NCBI GenBank assembly: GCA_041432705.1
Contig: JAPWAE010000002.1
Span: forward strand, 316,801 to 380,800
Source of the DNA: Pauljensenia sp018375675
Lineage (GTDB): Bacteria > Actinomycetota > Actinomycetes > Actinomycetales > Actinomycetaceae
Length of the DNA stretch: 64,000 nt
Reading direction: 5' to 3'
Part shown: positions 37,831 to 47,215 of the stretch, in pieces
Layout: every line of letters begins with the position of its first letter
How positions within the stretch are numbered: the stretch's first letter is position 1
Notes under the pieces: generated by a model
Seen by the model: only the letters and a program-made list of their open reading frames with translations
Databases searched by the model: none
What the model was told of the DNA's origin: nothing
Position numbers and translations under genes: made by a program

Positions 37831-38036
37831 CGCGAGAAAGTTCGCCCTGCTCGGTCGGATGGTGGGTGCGAGCGCGAAAAAGTTCGCCCTGCGTGCTCAA
37901 AATGGCCCAAAATGAGCGTTTTATGGCGTGCTGGGCGAACTTTTTCGCGGGTGAGCACGAGGGGACCCGTTGCTGGGCGAACTTTTTCGCGGGTGATCCC
38001 GAGAGGGCCCGCTGTCGGGCGAACTTGTTCGCGGGT
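37831..38036. repeat. Inverted array B (two plus, three minus copies of one word)
   Basis: Word CGCGAAAAAGTTCGCCC: forward at 37831-37850 (one base variant) and 37872-37892; reverse (GGGCGAACTTTTTCGCG) at 37933-37954, 37975-37996 and 38017-38036 (TTGTT variant). The three reverse copies are spaced exactly 42 nt apart. Copies 2 and 3 can form a long hairpin across the AT-rich centre. Confidence 0.8.
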
Positions 38037-38133
38037 TAAGTGGGGGAGAGGGTGTACTGGTCCGATTTTGTCGGCCTACCGGCACCGTGACCAGGCATCA
38101 CAGGTGACTCGTGCCCTACATGTAGGAAACGCC

Positions 38134-38325
38134 GGGGGTTTTGCACTACATGAAGCCCTCTGGCTGCGTGTCATCGGCGTGTCGGACCCTCGTGTAGTGC
38201 AAATCCCCCCGATTGGTTGCGGTGAGGCCGTAGCTTGAGGCGGCGTGGTTGCCAAACTGCAGACCCATTGGGTGAAAACAGTCAAAAATGCGCTGTTTTG
38301 GCTGAATGGGTCTGCGCTTTGGCGG
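38134..38325. repeat. Structured element D, copy 1 (two hairpins)
   Basis: Hairpin 1: GGGGG plus TTGCACTACA (38141-38150) pairs with TGTAGTGCAA (38193-38202) plus CCCCC. Hairpin 2: GCCAAACTGCAGACCCATT (38251-38269) pairs with 38305-38323 around an inner AAAACAG/CTGTTTT foldback. Near-identical copy at 47861-48053. Candidate noncoding RNA or foldback DNA. Confidence 0.7.
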
Positions 38326-38420
38326 AATTTCGGATCAGGCGTGGTGTGCGTGCTCGCAGGTGAGGCCGTTATTCCGAGTGCTCACCCGATAGATCGCACG
38401 TTAACTTGCTGACCTGCAAG

Positions 38421-38507
38421 TTAACCCGTCGATGCGCAGCTAAACACTATGGGTGGCATGGTGGGCAGCCTGCCCAGGCCACCACCTCAAGGGTTAGCGT
38501 GCGCATC
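38421..38507. repeat. Foldback element F, copy 1
   Basis: Starts TTAACCCGTCGATGCGCAGC and ends GGGTTAGCGTGCGCATC. Ends pair with each other (GATGCGC/GCGCATC, TAACCC/GGGTTA), and the centre folds as TGGGCA-GCC-TGCCCA inside GGTGG/CCACC. Related copy at 48338-48420. Confidence 0.65.
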
Positions 38508-38542
38508 AAAGGGTCCAGGTGTCTACCTGTGGGACCGGTTCG

Positions 38543-39421
38543 CTACTTGGTGCCAATCCGCGTCGGGCGTGCCCGCAACAGCGCGCTGAGAACGGCGCGT
38601 AGAAACCGGCCCGACCGCGACGGCAGACGGCGATCGGGAGCAAGGAATGGCCCCTCCGGGCGCCATACATATGGGTTGTGGCTGAGTGGCCCCGGCCATG
38701 TCGACGCAACGACGGTGGCCGGCGCAGGCAGTGGGAGCAGCGGGCTCACCCAGGATCCCGCCGTCACGTAAATGTGCATCAGTCCATCGATGCTCTCGAA
38801 AAATCCACCCTCGACAACCGACGCAGGAAAACCCACGGGATCAAATGCGTAGACGTGCTCGAGCGCCGGGGGAGTGGCCACAGCAGCAGCGTACAGCGCG
38901 AGATTCGCACCCTTCGAATGACCGATGACGACGATCGGTCCTGTTGCTTGCGACGCAGCGTGTGCCAAGTACTTGGCCGACCATCGCTGCGAATCGGTCG
39001 GAAAATCAAGGCCGAAGCGGGCACCCTCCGCCCACCCAACCGCGCTCGCATCCGTCCCGCGGAAGACCACGTAGGTCGCCCCGGCCTCGTCGATGAAGGT
39101 AACTGCGCCGAACTGAGCGAGCGGGTTCGACCTTAGCCGAGTGACCGCGTCGCGCACGCGCAGGCCCCCGAAGCGCGCGCTCGCACCGGCGGCCTCGAGG
39201 AGGGGACGATCGGCGTGGGACGCCAACGAATAGCGATACAGGGATGGAATGGACGAGGCCTGGGCGAGCTCTCGGAGCAGGCATCCGCGCGGGGAGCGAG
39301 GCCCGGGCAGAGCGTGAAAATCCACATAGACCAGGCACGAGAGAACGAGAGCGTCGGCGGGGGAGAGGTCTGCTCGTAGCGGTGTGCACGAGTCTCGGGC
39401 GTGCTCGATGACAGTGGTCAC
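38543..39421 (-). CDS. Lipase-like alpha/beta hydrolase (DUF2974/Mbeg1-like)
   Basis: 292 residues from GTG at 39421, chosen for the AGGAGG site just upstream; an ATG at 39454 would add 11 residues. The nucleophile elbow GHSKGANLA (Ser near 165), an upstream VVFRGTD strand and FDPVGFP further on fit DUF2974 proteins, whose members act on lipids or esters. Two Cys-containing N-terminal helices (PADALVLSCLVYVDF) are typical of the family. No signal peptide, so probably cytosolic. A basic Arg-rich tail ends the protein. Substrate unknown. Confidence 0.8.
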   Translation of the reverse strand: MTTVIEHARDSCTPLRADLSPADALVLSCLVYVDFHALPGPRSPRGCLLRELAQASSIPSLYRYSLASHADRPLLEAAGASARFGGLRVRDAVTRLRSNPLAQFGAVTFIDEAGATYVVFRGTDASAVGWAEGARFGLDFPTDSQRWSAKYLAHAASQATGPIVVIGHSKGANLALYAAAVATPPALEHVYAFDPVGFPASVVEGGFFESIDGLMHIYVTAGSWVSPLLPLPAPATVVASTWPGPLSHNPYVWRPEGPFLAPDRRLPSRSGRFLRAVLSALLRARPTRIGTK

Positions 39422-39544
39422 GAGGCCTCCTCCTCTCCGTCGAGGGCCGGACAATCGCGGTCGTGTTGGACGTCACCAACGCTCGATTTTGCCGGATGGC
39501 CCTGTGCTGTGTACTATATCCGAGTGCCCGAAAGGGTGCCGGTT

Positions 39545-39621
39545 GGGCCTATAGCTCAGTAGGTTAGAGCGCAGTCCTGATAAGACTGAGGTCGGTGGTT
39601 CGAGCCCACCTAGGCCCACCA
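39545..39621 (+). tRNA. tRNA-Ile (GAT)
   Basis: Acceptor GGGCCTA pairs with TAGGCCC, D-arm AGCTCAGTAGGTTAGAGC, anticodon loop CTGATAA (GAT), T-arm with GGTTCGAGCC, encoded CCA end. Confidence 0.97.
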
Positions 39622-39651
39622 TCCGCAGGCGAGCGAAAGCGGAGGATCATC

Positions 39652-39786
39652 ATGAAGAAATGGGTCACCTGTTGCGTGGCTGTCGGATCCGTCGTGGCCG
39701 TCGGCATCGCCGTCCGACAAATTCTTGTTGATCTTTCCGATAACGCTGATCTGTGGACGTCCGTCACGGACGCCGTGGAGGACTGA
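39652..39786 (+). CDS. DLW-39 family small protein
   Basis: 44 residues, ATG at 39652 with GGAGGA 6 nt upstream. One hydrophobic N-terminal helix (about 5-22) is followed by LVDLSDNADLWTSVTDAVED with the DLW motif that names this actinobacterial family. It lies between tRNA-Ile and tRNA-Ala, its usual place. Function unknown; probably membrane-associated. Confidence 0.88.
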   Translation: MKKWVTCCVAVGSVVAVGIAVRQILVDLSDNADLWTSVTDAVED

Positions 39787-39797
39787 GTTCCTCCAAC

Positions 39798-39870
39798 GGG
39801 GCTATGGCGCAATTGGTAGCGCACCTGCTTTGCAAGCAGGGGGTTACGGGTTCGAGTCCCGTTAGCTCCA
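39798..39870 (+). tRNA. tRNA-Ala (TGC)
   Basis: Acceptor GGGGCTA pairs with TAGCTCC (one G-T), anticodon loop CTTTGCAAG region giving TGC, T-loop GGTTCGAGTCC. CCA is not encoded, so this tRNA needs the CCA-adding enzyme encoded at 56918. Confidence 0.97.
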
Positions 39871-39876
39871 CGTGTC

Positions 39877-39908
39877 ACCCGCAACCTTATGGTTGCGGGT
39901 TTTCTTTT
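39877..39908 (+). terminator. Rho-independent terminator after tRNA-Ala
   Basis: ACCCGCAACC pairs perfectly with GGTTGCGGGT (39891-39900), TTAT loop, followed by TTTCTTTTT. Confidence 0.92.
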
Positions 39909-40067
39909 TGTGAGCTTTGACAATTTGAGCTGATCGGAGGCGGTGCTGAGGCCATATTGTGCGCTCGGATAAAACTTGTCCGACCACCTGGTTATAGGTG
40001 GGGCGCCAGGGTGCTCCGTCACAAAAAATACGCAAAGTGGCCCATCAGCTGCAGTGAAGCCCCATAT

Positions 40068-40076
40068 TTATCCACA
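40068..40076 (+). promoter_or_regulatory. DnaA-box 9-mer outside the origin
   Basis: TTATCCACA, identical to the perfect boxes at 25460 and 27343. It is followed by ATGCACAGTTGTGTATAAAC, which contains weaker, oppositely oriented box-like words. Confidence 0.5.
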
Positions 40077-40195
40077 GTGCTATGCACAGTTGTGTATAAA
40101 CCGTGTGGACGGTTGTTTGTCGACGCCTCATCATTGTTTGAAAACTGACCTAGGCAGGAGGAGTTAGAGGGCTCCTGAGCTTGGAAAACACCCCC

Positions 40196-40223
40196 TTCAC
40201 ACTTGCTGCGAAACCCGTAGAAT
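40196..40223 (+). promoter_or_regulatory. Promoter candidate for the adhesin gene
   Basis: TTCACA (40196-40201), 16-nt spacer, TAGAAT (40218-40223), 41 nt before the GTG start. Moderate match to a housekeeping promoter. Confidence 0.35.
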
Positions 40224-40264
40224 TGGCTTGAAATATACACTTTTCGCACATTCAGGAGAAGGCT

Positions 40265-43200
40265 GTGCACATCAATCACACGTGGTCGAAGGCCTCCAGG
40301 CCGGCCCAGCTGCTTGCCATGCTGGTCACGACCGCCCTCGTTATGCTCGGCGTCACGACGCTGCCCACATATGCGGCGGCCCCGACGCTCAAACTCGCTA
40401 TCACACCCGACGAGACCTCGTACCTCTCAGGTGTCGAGCAGCGCTACGTCGTCGAGTTTTCCTGCGCCTCCACGACGGAGGACTGCGTCGACTCGGTCGT
40501 CAGCATCACGCTGCCCCATACGGTGACCCCCGCGGGTAACTCGAACCTCGACTCTGCCCCCGAAGGTGTCAACGCCACGGCCACCGCCGGCAAGAAGGTC
40601 GTCACCCCCACGATCAAGGCTCCGACCGCGGGCACCGACGGCCTCGTCACCTACAACCTTGGAACAGTCGCCGCCGGCTCCTCGTTCCAGACGGTCCTGA
40701 CCTTCACCGCCCCGCGCGGCGTGACCCCCGGCGGCTCCACCGTCACCCCCGTCGCGACCTTCACCTCGGGCGAGAGCAAGGAAACCTCCCAGGCGACCGT
40801 CACGATCAAGTCCGAGCCGACGCCTCAGCTGAGCAAGACCGGCCCGGTTGCGACCCCCAAGAACGTCGACGTGACCTACCAGATCACGCCGAAGTACGAC
40901 ACCAACGTGGACGGCCTCAACGGCAAGTCCAACATGACCGATGTCGTCATCACCGACCCGCTGCCCAAGTGCGCGAAGTACGTGTCCTCCTCGGCCTCGG
41001 GTAACACCAAGACGAACACGGCCGCAACCGTCGAGAGCTCCTACGACGCAGCGACCCACACCGTCACCTGGAACGTCGGCGACGTCAACCCCGCGTTCAT
41101 GAACATCGTCCTGTCCGTCACCGTCCACTACGACGACACCTGCACGGACGAGACCGTCACCAACACCGCGGAGCTCACCGGCAAGGAGATGCACAACGAG
41201 ACCAACGTTGTCACCGCCGACGCCTCCTTCACGCACCGCTTCGACAGCGAGATCCGCTACGGAGGTGGCTTCAACAAGCGTGCGATGAGCCAGTTCGAGC
41301 GCGGCAAGCAGGGCAACTGGCTGTACAGCTACTCCAACAACTCCAACGTCCCGGTCGTCATGGAGTACACCGACTACCTGACCTGTGGCCTCGCGTCCCC
41401 GACCGACGGCTCCAAGGACTGCGACAAGCCCCTCATGCGCGTCAAGACGATCGACACCCAGACGACGACGCCCATCGAGATCACCTACTGGACCAACAAG
41501 GGAAACACCGGCACTCAGACCGTCTACCGCGGCAAGGCATTTGACTTCTCCTCCTTCGCCGCCGACGAGTACCTGACCGTCTTCCACTACAAGCAGACGA
41601 TCCCCGCCGGTGAGTCGTCCATCCTCAACGTCGCCGGCCCCGTCGGCGCAGGCACCCCCACGACCGAGGACGGCACGACCTACGTCCAGGCCGACACCAA
41701 CTCCGCCGCATGGAAGGCCGGCAAGTCCGACCAGTACGTGCGCGTCCAGAACTGTGTCACCGACTGGTCCATGAAGTCCCTCGACGGCTCCCGATCCATC
41801 CAGATCCCCGCCGACGACTACTGCGACATCCTCACCCTGGGCACCGCGCTGCCCAAGTACTACAACGCCAAGTCCACCATCAAGGGCAACCTGGCGTCCC
41901 CCGGCTCTGAGGTCACCTTCAGCGTCACCGCGAACAACACCTCGACCGTCGTTGACTCCCAGCCCGTCATCTCCGACCTGCTGCCCTGCGGCATGACCTT
42001 CGTCGAGGACTCCGTCACCGGCGGCCCCGCAGGTAAGGAAAAGACCGTCACGGTCCGCGACGTCACCGACGCTACCGGCTGTACCCGCCAGCTCGTCCAG
42101 GTCACCTGGCCCGGCTACCAGACCAAGGGTGGCACCACCATCCAGCTGCGCGGCAAGGTCGGCCCCTCGATGAGCTCCGGCACGCACAAGAACGAGGCCT
42201 ATATCTCCGCGGCCGAACCCGAGTACGCGCTGACCTCCAAGAAGACCACGATCTGCTTCTACGGCTCCACCGACGACACCTACGATGTCAACGGTGACGG
42301 CTCGACCGCCGACCAGGTCTGCCCCGTCTCCTCGACCTTCACGGTCTCCGAGCAGGCTGGCGCAGACGTCGTCCTCGAGAGCCTCGGCTCCGTGGAAGGC
42401 TCGACCTACAAGAAGTACACCGACGGCGTGTCCATGATCCGCCAGGGTGAAGACGGCCAGTACCGCATCACCCCCACCAACTCCGGTAACGCGGACCTGT
42501 CCGACATGACCGTCTACGGCATCCTGCCCCACGTTGGCGACACCGCCATCCAGGGCGGCGACTCCCGTGGCTCCGAATGGGCGCCTATCCTCACCGGCCC
42601 GCTCCAGGTCGGCGCAGGCTCGGGCATCGACCCCTCGCAGGTCACCATCGAGTACTCCACCTCCTACAATCCCTGCCGCGGCGAAGTTATGAACCAGGGC
42701 GACGCCATGGCAGCCGGACCCGCCGGATGCGATAACAACTGGACCACCACCCCGGCCTCGTGGGCCGACGTGAAGTCCTACCGCATCTACATCAACGGCA
42801 AGGCCACCCCGATCAAGGCCGGCGCATCGATCCCGATCATTGCGCCCATTAAGGCCCCCGATAACGCGACCGGCATCGCCTACGAGTCCGTCGCGATCGC
42901 GGCCACCCAGGCCTCGAACAACCGCGCTATCCTGCCCGCCGAGCCGATCAAGGTCGCCATGGCCCTGGCGCTCGACGTCGCCCTCAACAAGACCGTTGTC
43001 TCCGACGCCTCCAACCTGAAGCCCGGAGACCAGGTCACCTACCGCATCGACGCCGGCAACATCGGCCAGGGCAAGGCCCCCGACCTCAAGGTCAAGGAAG
43101 CCTTCCCCGCCGGCACCACCTTCGTGTCCGCCGAAACGCACAAGTGCGCCTCCGGCTACACGACCGGCCTGCCGCAGGAATGTCGGGGCACCGACGAGGC

Positions 43201-46200
43201 CGGCACCTTCGACGGCACCACGTGGACGATCGGCGACATGCTCGCCGGCGAATACGCCTCGCTCTTCGTGACCGTCACGCTGAACGCCGGCACCGACGGC
43301 AAGACCCTCACCAACACGGCCGCCTTCGTGAACCCGCCCGAGTACGACCTCGTGCCCGGCAACAACTCCTCCTCGGCGTCCATCACCGTCAAGCACCGCC
43401 TGTCCGGCAAGGTGTACTACGACGCGAACGAGTCCTCCTCGTTCGACAACGGTGAGGACCCCTTCAAGGACATCACGGTCGAGCTGCTCGGCGCCGACGG
43501 TAACGTCGTCGCCACCACCAAGACCGACGCGGACGGCAACTACTCCTTCACCGGCCTCGACGCCGGAACCTACACGGTCAAGGTCACCAAGGCCGGCGAC
43601 ATCGCCGAGCTGACCCAGACCGAGGATCCGGACGGCACGAAGGACAACGCCTCCGGCGCGATCACGCTCAACGCCGACAACCCGGTCCGCGAGAACGTCA
43701 ACTTCGGCTACATCAAGAAGCACGCGATCTCCGGTAACGTCTACCTCGACCAGAACCGCGACAAGACGAAGAACACGGGCGATATCGACCTGTCCGGCGT
43801 CACCGTGAAGCTGCTCGACAAGGACGGCAACGTCGTGGGTACCACCACGACCGACAAGGACGGCAACTACTCCTTCACCGGCCTCAACGACGGCACCTAC
43901 ACCGTCCAGGTCGACAAGACCGGCCCGCTGGCGGACAAGGAGCAGACCGAGGACCCCTCCGGTAAGACGGACTCGCGCTCGCAGGCCATCACCTTCACGC
44001 GCACCGACCCGGACGTCACCAACGTCAACTTCGGCTACGCCGAGGATTACACCGTCTCCGGCACCGTCTACTACGACAAGGACCGCTCCGAGACCCTCAA
44101 CAACTCCGAGCCCGGCTTCGACGGCATCACCGTGAACCTGCTCGGCGAGGACGGCCAGGTCGTCGCGACGACCACGACGAAGGCAGACGGCACGTACTCC
44201 TTCTCCAAGCTGCCCGCCGGCAAGTACACCGTCAAGGTGGAGCCCTCCGACCTCCTCAAGAAGCTTGAGCAGACCGAGGATCCGGACGGCACCAAGGACA
44301 ACACCTCCGGCGTTGTCCAGGTCAACCACGACAACCCCTCCGTGAAGAATGTGAACTTCGGTTACGCCACGAACTACACGATCAAGGGCACCGTCTACCG
44401 TGACGCCGACCGCTCCGAGTCCCTCGAGGACGGCGAGAAGCTCTACCAGGGTGTGACCGTCGACCTCCTCGACACGGACGGTAACGTCGTGGCCACCACG
44501 ACCACCGACGCCAAGGGCGCCTACGCGTTCACCAACCTCGAGGAAGGCACCTACAAGGTCCGCGTCCGCAAGGAAGGCCCCATCGCCGACCTCATCCAGA
44601 CCGAGGACCCCGACGCCACCAAGGACAACACCTCCGGTGACATCACCCTCGAGCTGAACAACCCGATCAAGGAGAACGTCAACTTCGGGTACATCTCGAA
44701 CAACTCGATCTCCGGCACGGTCTACCGCGACGACAACCGCTCCAACTCCCTGAACGGGGGAGAGGCCGGCTACCCCGAGCAGACGGTCCAGCTCCTCGAC
44801 AAGGACGGATCGGTCATCGCGACCACCAAGACCGACGCCAACGGCAACTACTCCTTCGACAACCTGCCCGACGGCACCTACTCCGTTAAGGTCGTCAAGG
44901 ACGGAGCCCTCACCGACCTCGAGCAGACCGAGGACCCGGACGGCACCAAGGACAGCGCCTCCGAGCCCATCGTCCTGAACGAGGACAACCCCACGAAGAA
45001 GAACGTCAACTTCGGCTACGTGCCCGACTACTTCATCAAGGGCACGATCTACCGTGATGGCAACCGCTCCGGCGCGCTGGATAGCGACGAGAAGCTCTAC
45101 GAGGGCGTGACGGTCAACCTGGTGGACGCCGACGGCAACGTCGTCGCCACCACCACGACCGACGAGAAGGGCAACTACTCCTTCGACAAGCTCCCCGCGG
45201 GCACCTACTCCGTCAAGGTCGTTCAGGATGGCCCCATCGCCTCCCTCGAGCAGACCGGCGACCCGGACGCCACGAAGGACAACTCCTCCGAGCCCATCAC
45301 GCTGAACAACGACAACCCGTCCAAGACGGACGTCAACTTCGGCTACGTGAACAACAACTCCCTGTCGGGCACCGTCTACCGCGATGACTCGCGCAACGGC
45401 GACCAGGACGGCACCGAACCCGGATACTCCGGCGTGACGGTCCAGCTCCTCGACAAGGACGGCAACGTCGTGGGTACCACCACGACCGACGCCAACGGCA
45501 AGTACTCCTTCTCCAAGCTGCCCGACGGCACCTACTCCGTCAAGGTCGTCAAGGACGGCGAACTCGCCGACACCGAGCAGACCGAGGACCCGGACGCGAA
45601 CAAGGACAACGCCTCCGAACCGGTGACCCTGGGCGAGGACAACCCCTCCAAGGACAACATCGACTTCGGATACGTTCCCGACTACTCGATCCACGGCCTC
45701 GTCTACCGTGACGGTGACCGCGACGAGACGCACGGCGCGACCGAGAAGGGCTACGCCAACCAGACCGTCGAGCTGCGCGACAAGGACGGCAAGGTCGTCG
45801 CGACCACCACGACGGACGAAAACGGCGCCTACTCCTTCGAGAAGCTGCCCGCCGGCAACTACACTGTCAAGGTCGTCAAGGACGGTGCTCTCACCGACCT
45901 CGACCAGACGGAAGACCCGGACTCCACCAAGGACTCCACCTCCGGCGTCATCTCGCTCGGCAACGACCACCGCACCGAAACGGACGTCAACTTCGGCTAC
46001 ATCGCCAACAACTCCATTAACGGCACCATCTACCGCGACGGTGACCGCGACGGAAAGAAGGGCGACACCGAAGGACGCTACTCCGGCGTGACGGTCCAGC
46101 TCCTCGACAAGGACGGCAAGGTTATCGCCACCACGACGACCGACAAGGACGGCAAGTACTCCTTCGAGCACCTGCCCGACGGCACCTACTCCGTCAAGGT

Positions 46201-47122
46201 CGTCAAGGACGGCGCTCTCACCGATACCGACCAGACCGGCGACCCCGACAACAAGCTGGACAACGCGTCCGAGCCGATCACCCTCGACGAGAAGAACCCC
46301 ACCAAGGGCGACGTCGACTTCGGCTACGTCCCGAACAACACCATCAAGGGCACCGTCTACCGCGACGACAACCGCGACAAGACGATCAACGGTGACGAGC
46401 CCGGCCTCGAGCGAGTGAGCGTCCAGCTCCTCGACGAGAACGGCAAGGTCCTCCAGACCCTCGACACCGACGCGGACGGCAACTACGCCTTCCAGCACCT
46501 GCCCGACGGCAAGTACACCGTCAAGGTTGTGCGTTCCTCGTCCATCAAGGACTACGACCAGACCGAGGACCCCGACGCCACCGTCGACGACACCTCCGCG
46601 GTGTACACGATGGGCCCGGAGAACTCCCTGCAGGAAAAGGTCAACTTCGGCTACGTTCCGGACTACTCGATCGCTGGTCGCGTCTACCGCGACTCCGACA
46701 AGTCCGGCTCCTACACCGACGGTGAAGAGACCTTCTCCGGCGTTACGGTCGACCTGCTCGACAAGGGCGGCAACGTTGTGGCCACCACGACGACCGATAA
46801 GGACGGCAACTACTCCTTCGAGAAGCTGCCCGCCGGCACCTACCGCGTCAAGGTCCACCCGGACGGCGACCTCGCCGGCCTGGACCAGACCGAGGATCCG
46901 GACGGCATCGCCGACTCCATGTCCGGTGAGATCACGATCGGCTTCGACAACCAGAAGGTCACCGGCGTGAACTTCGGTTACGTCGCGCCCGACGTCCCGG
47001 CCACCAAGCCGAAGAAGGGCCTCGCGCGCACCGGCTTCGACGGCCTGATCGGCGGAGCGGGCCTGGGAGCGGCCGTCGTGGGTGGCATGTTCCTGTGGAT
47101 GCGTCGCCGTCGCCAGGACTGA
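40265..47122 (+). CDS. Giant sortase-anchored adhesin with eleven SdrD-B-type repeats
   Basis: 2285 residues, GTG start behind AGGAGAAGG. Signal peptide about 1-38. Residues about 40-1040 hold several DUF11/isopeptide-type Ig-like domains (recurring VTYQITPKYDTN, FTVTANNTST-like strands; DVALNKTVVSDASNLKPGDQ near 905). From Ser1047 to about 2240, eleven repeats of about 109 residues follow, each starting (S/K)GTVYRD-like and ending VNFGYV-like. These are the SdrD B/Cna-B-like stalk modules, usually calcium-binding or isopeptide-stabilised. The end has sortase motif LARTG (2253-2257), a membrane helix and RRRRQD. Acts as a long wall-linked stalk presenting the N-terminal region; the ligand is unknown. 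No sortase gene lies in the window. Confidence 0.92.
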   Translation: MHINHTWSKASRPAQLLAMLVTTALVMLGVTTLPTYAAAPTLKLAITPDETSYLSGVEQRYVVEFSCASTTEDCVDSVVSITLPHTVTPAGNSNLDSAPEGVNATATAGKKVVTPTIKAPTAGTDGLVTYNLGTVAAGSSFQTVLTFTAPRGVTPGGSTVTPVATFTSGESKETSQATVTIKSEPTPQLSKTGPVATPKNVDVTYQITPKYDTNVDGLNGKSNMTDVVITDPLPKCAKYVSSSASGNTKTNTAATVESSYDAATHTVTWNVGDVNPAFMNIVLSVTVHYDDTCTDETVTNTAELTGKEMHNETNVVTADASFTHRFDSEIRYGGGFNKRAMSQFERGKQGNWLYSYSNNSNVPVVMEYTDYLTCGLASPTDGSKDCDKPLMRVKTIDTQTTTPIEITYWTNKGNTGTQTVYRGKAFDFSSFAADEYLTVFHYKQTIPAGESSILNVAGPVGAGTPTTEDGTTYVQADTNSAAWKAGKSDQYVRVQNCVTDWSMKSLDGSRSIQIPADDYCDILTLGTALPKYYNAKSTIKGNLASPGSEVTFSVTANNTSTVVDSQPVISDLLPCGMTFVEDSVTGGPAGKEKTVTVRDVTDATGCTRQLVQVTWPGYQTKGGTTIQLRGKVGPSMSSGTHKNEAYISAAEPEYALTSKKTTICFYGSTDDTYDVNGDGSTADQVCPVSSTFTVSEQAGADVVLESLGSVEGSTYKKYTDGVSMIRQGEDGQYRITPTNSGNADLSDMTVYGILPHVGDTAIQGGDSRGSEWAPILTGPLQVGAGSGIDPSQVTIEYSTSYNPCRGEVMNQGDAMAAGPAGCDNNWTTTPASWADVKSYRIYINGKATPIKAGASIPIIAPIKAPDNATGIAYESVAIAATQASNNRAILPAEPIKVAMALALDVALNKTVVSDASNLKPGDQVTYRIDAGNIGQGKAPDLKVKEAFPAGTTFVSAETHKCASGYTTGLPQECRGTDEAGTFDGTTWTIGDMLAGEYASLFVTVTLNAGTDGKTLTNTAAFVNPPEYDLVPGNNSSSASITVKHRLSGKVYYDANESSSFDNGEDPFKDITVELLGADGNVVATTKTDADGNYSFTGLDAGTYTVKVTKAGDIAELTQTEDPDGTKDNASGAITLNADNPVRENVNFGYIKKHAISGNVYLDQNRDKTKNTGDIDLSGVTVKLLDKDGNVVGTTTTDKDGNYSFTGLNDGTYTVQVDKTGPLADKEQTEDPSGKTDSRSQAITFTRTDPDVTNVNFGYAEDYTVSGTVYYDKDRSETLNNSEPGFDGITVNLLGEDGQVVATTTTKADGTYSFSKLPAGKYTVKVEPSDLLKKLEQTEDPDGTKDNTSGVVQVNHDNPSVKNVNFGYATNYTIKGTVYRDADRSESLEDGEKLYQGVTVDLLDTDGNVVATTTTDAKGAYAFTNLEEGTYKVRVRKEGPIADLIQTEDPDATKDNTSGDITLELNNPIKENVNFGYISNNSISGTVYRDDNRSNSLNGGEAGYPEQTVQLLDKDGSVIATTKTDANGNYSFDNLPDGTYSVKVVKDGALTDLEQTEDPDGTKDSASEPIVLNEDNPTKKNVNFGYVPDYFIKGTIYRDGNRSGALDSDEKLYEGVTVNLVDADGNVVATTTTDEKGNYSFDKLPAGTYSVKVVQDGPIASLEQTGDPDATKDNSSEPITLNNDNPSKTDVNFGYVNNNSLSGTVYRDDSRNGDQDGTEPGYSGVTVQLLDKDGNVVGTTTTDANGKYSFSKLPDGTYSVKVVKDGELADTEQTEDPDANKDNASEPVTLGEDNPSKDNIDFGYVPDYSIHGLVYRDGDRDETHGATEKGYANQTVELRDKDGKVVATTTTDENGAYSFEKLPAGNYTVKVVKDGALTDLDQTEDPDSTKDSTSGVISLGNDHRTETDVNFGYIANNSINGTIYRDGDRDGKKGDTEGRYSGVTVQLLDKDGKVIATTTTDKDGKYSFEHLPDGTYSVKVVKDGALTDTDQTGDPDNKLDNASEPITLDEKNPTKGDVDFGYVPNNTIKGTVYRDDNRDKTINGDEPGLERVSVQLLDENGKVLQTLDTDADGNYAFQHLPDGKYTVKVVRSSSIKDYDQTEDPDATVDDTSAVYTMGPENSLQEKVNFGYVPDYSIAGRVYRDSDKSGSYTDGEETFSGVTVDLLDKGGNVVATTTTDKDGNYSFEKLPAGTYRVKVHPDGDLAGLDQTEDPDGIADSMSGEITIGFDNQKVTGVNFGYVAPDVPATKPKKGLARTGFDGLIGGAGLGAAVVGGMFLWMRRRRQD
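43403..46985 (+). repeat. Eleven tandem ~326-nt repeats inside the adhesin gene
   Basis: Unit starts fall on the VY(Y/R)D codons near 43410, 43737, 44064, 44391, and so on to about 46680. Neighbouring units share long near-identical DNA blocks (for example around GACAAGGACGGCAAC and TCCTTC...AAGCTGCCC), enough for slippage or recombination. Confidence 0.85.
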
Positions 47123-47170
47123 GGATCATTCGGCCTGAGCCTCGACGAGGCAGTGGCTGAGTGAGCCGAC

Positions 47171-47200
47171 AAGGGGCGGGTACTTCGGTGCCCGCCCCTT
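47171..47200 (+). terminator. Hairpin terminator after the adhesin gene
   Basis: 13-bp stem (47171-47183 with 47188-47200, one T-G pair) capped by a stable TTCG loop. Confidence 0.8.
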
Positions 47201-47215
47201 TGGCGTACCCGGCTG

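Larger units (their letters stand above)
39909..40264. other. Upstream region of the giant adhesin gene
   Basis: About 355 nt without a gene, AT-richer than average. Contains a perfect DnaA box (40068-40076) in a cluster of CACAG/TGTG words up to about 40105, a possible promoter (40196-40223), and an AGGAG ribosome site just before 40265. Confidence 0.5.

Noticed and set aside
37600..38040. CRISPR array
   Set aside because: The repeated words change orientation within each array, spacers are short or related, and no cas gene is present. The same holds for array C at 47712-47817.
37672..38238. 188-residue ORF across arrays A and B
   Set aside because: It consists of translated repeat words with no recognisable domain and poor start context.
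40427..46858. A 2143-codon open frame antisense to the adhesin gene
   Set aside because: Its composition (long runs of Val, Gly, Leu, Arg, Asp) is what the antisense of GC-rich, codon-biased coding DNA gives. The sense product has signal peptide, domains and sorting signal.
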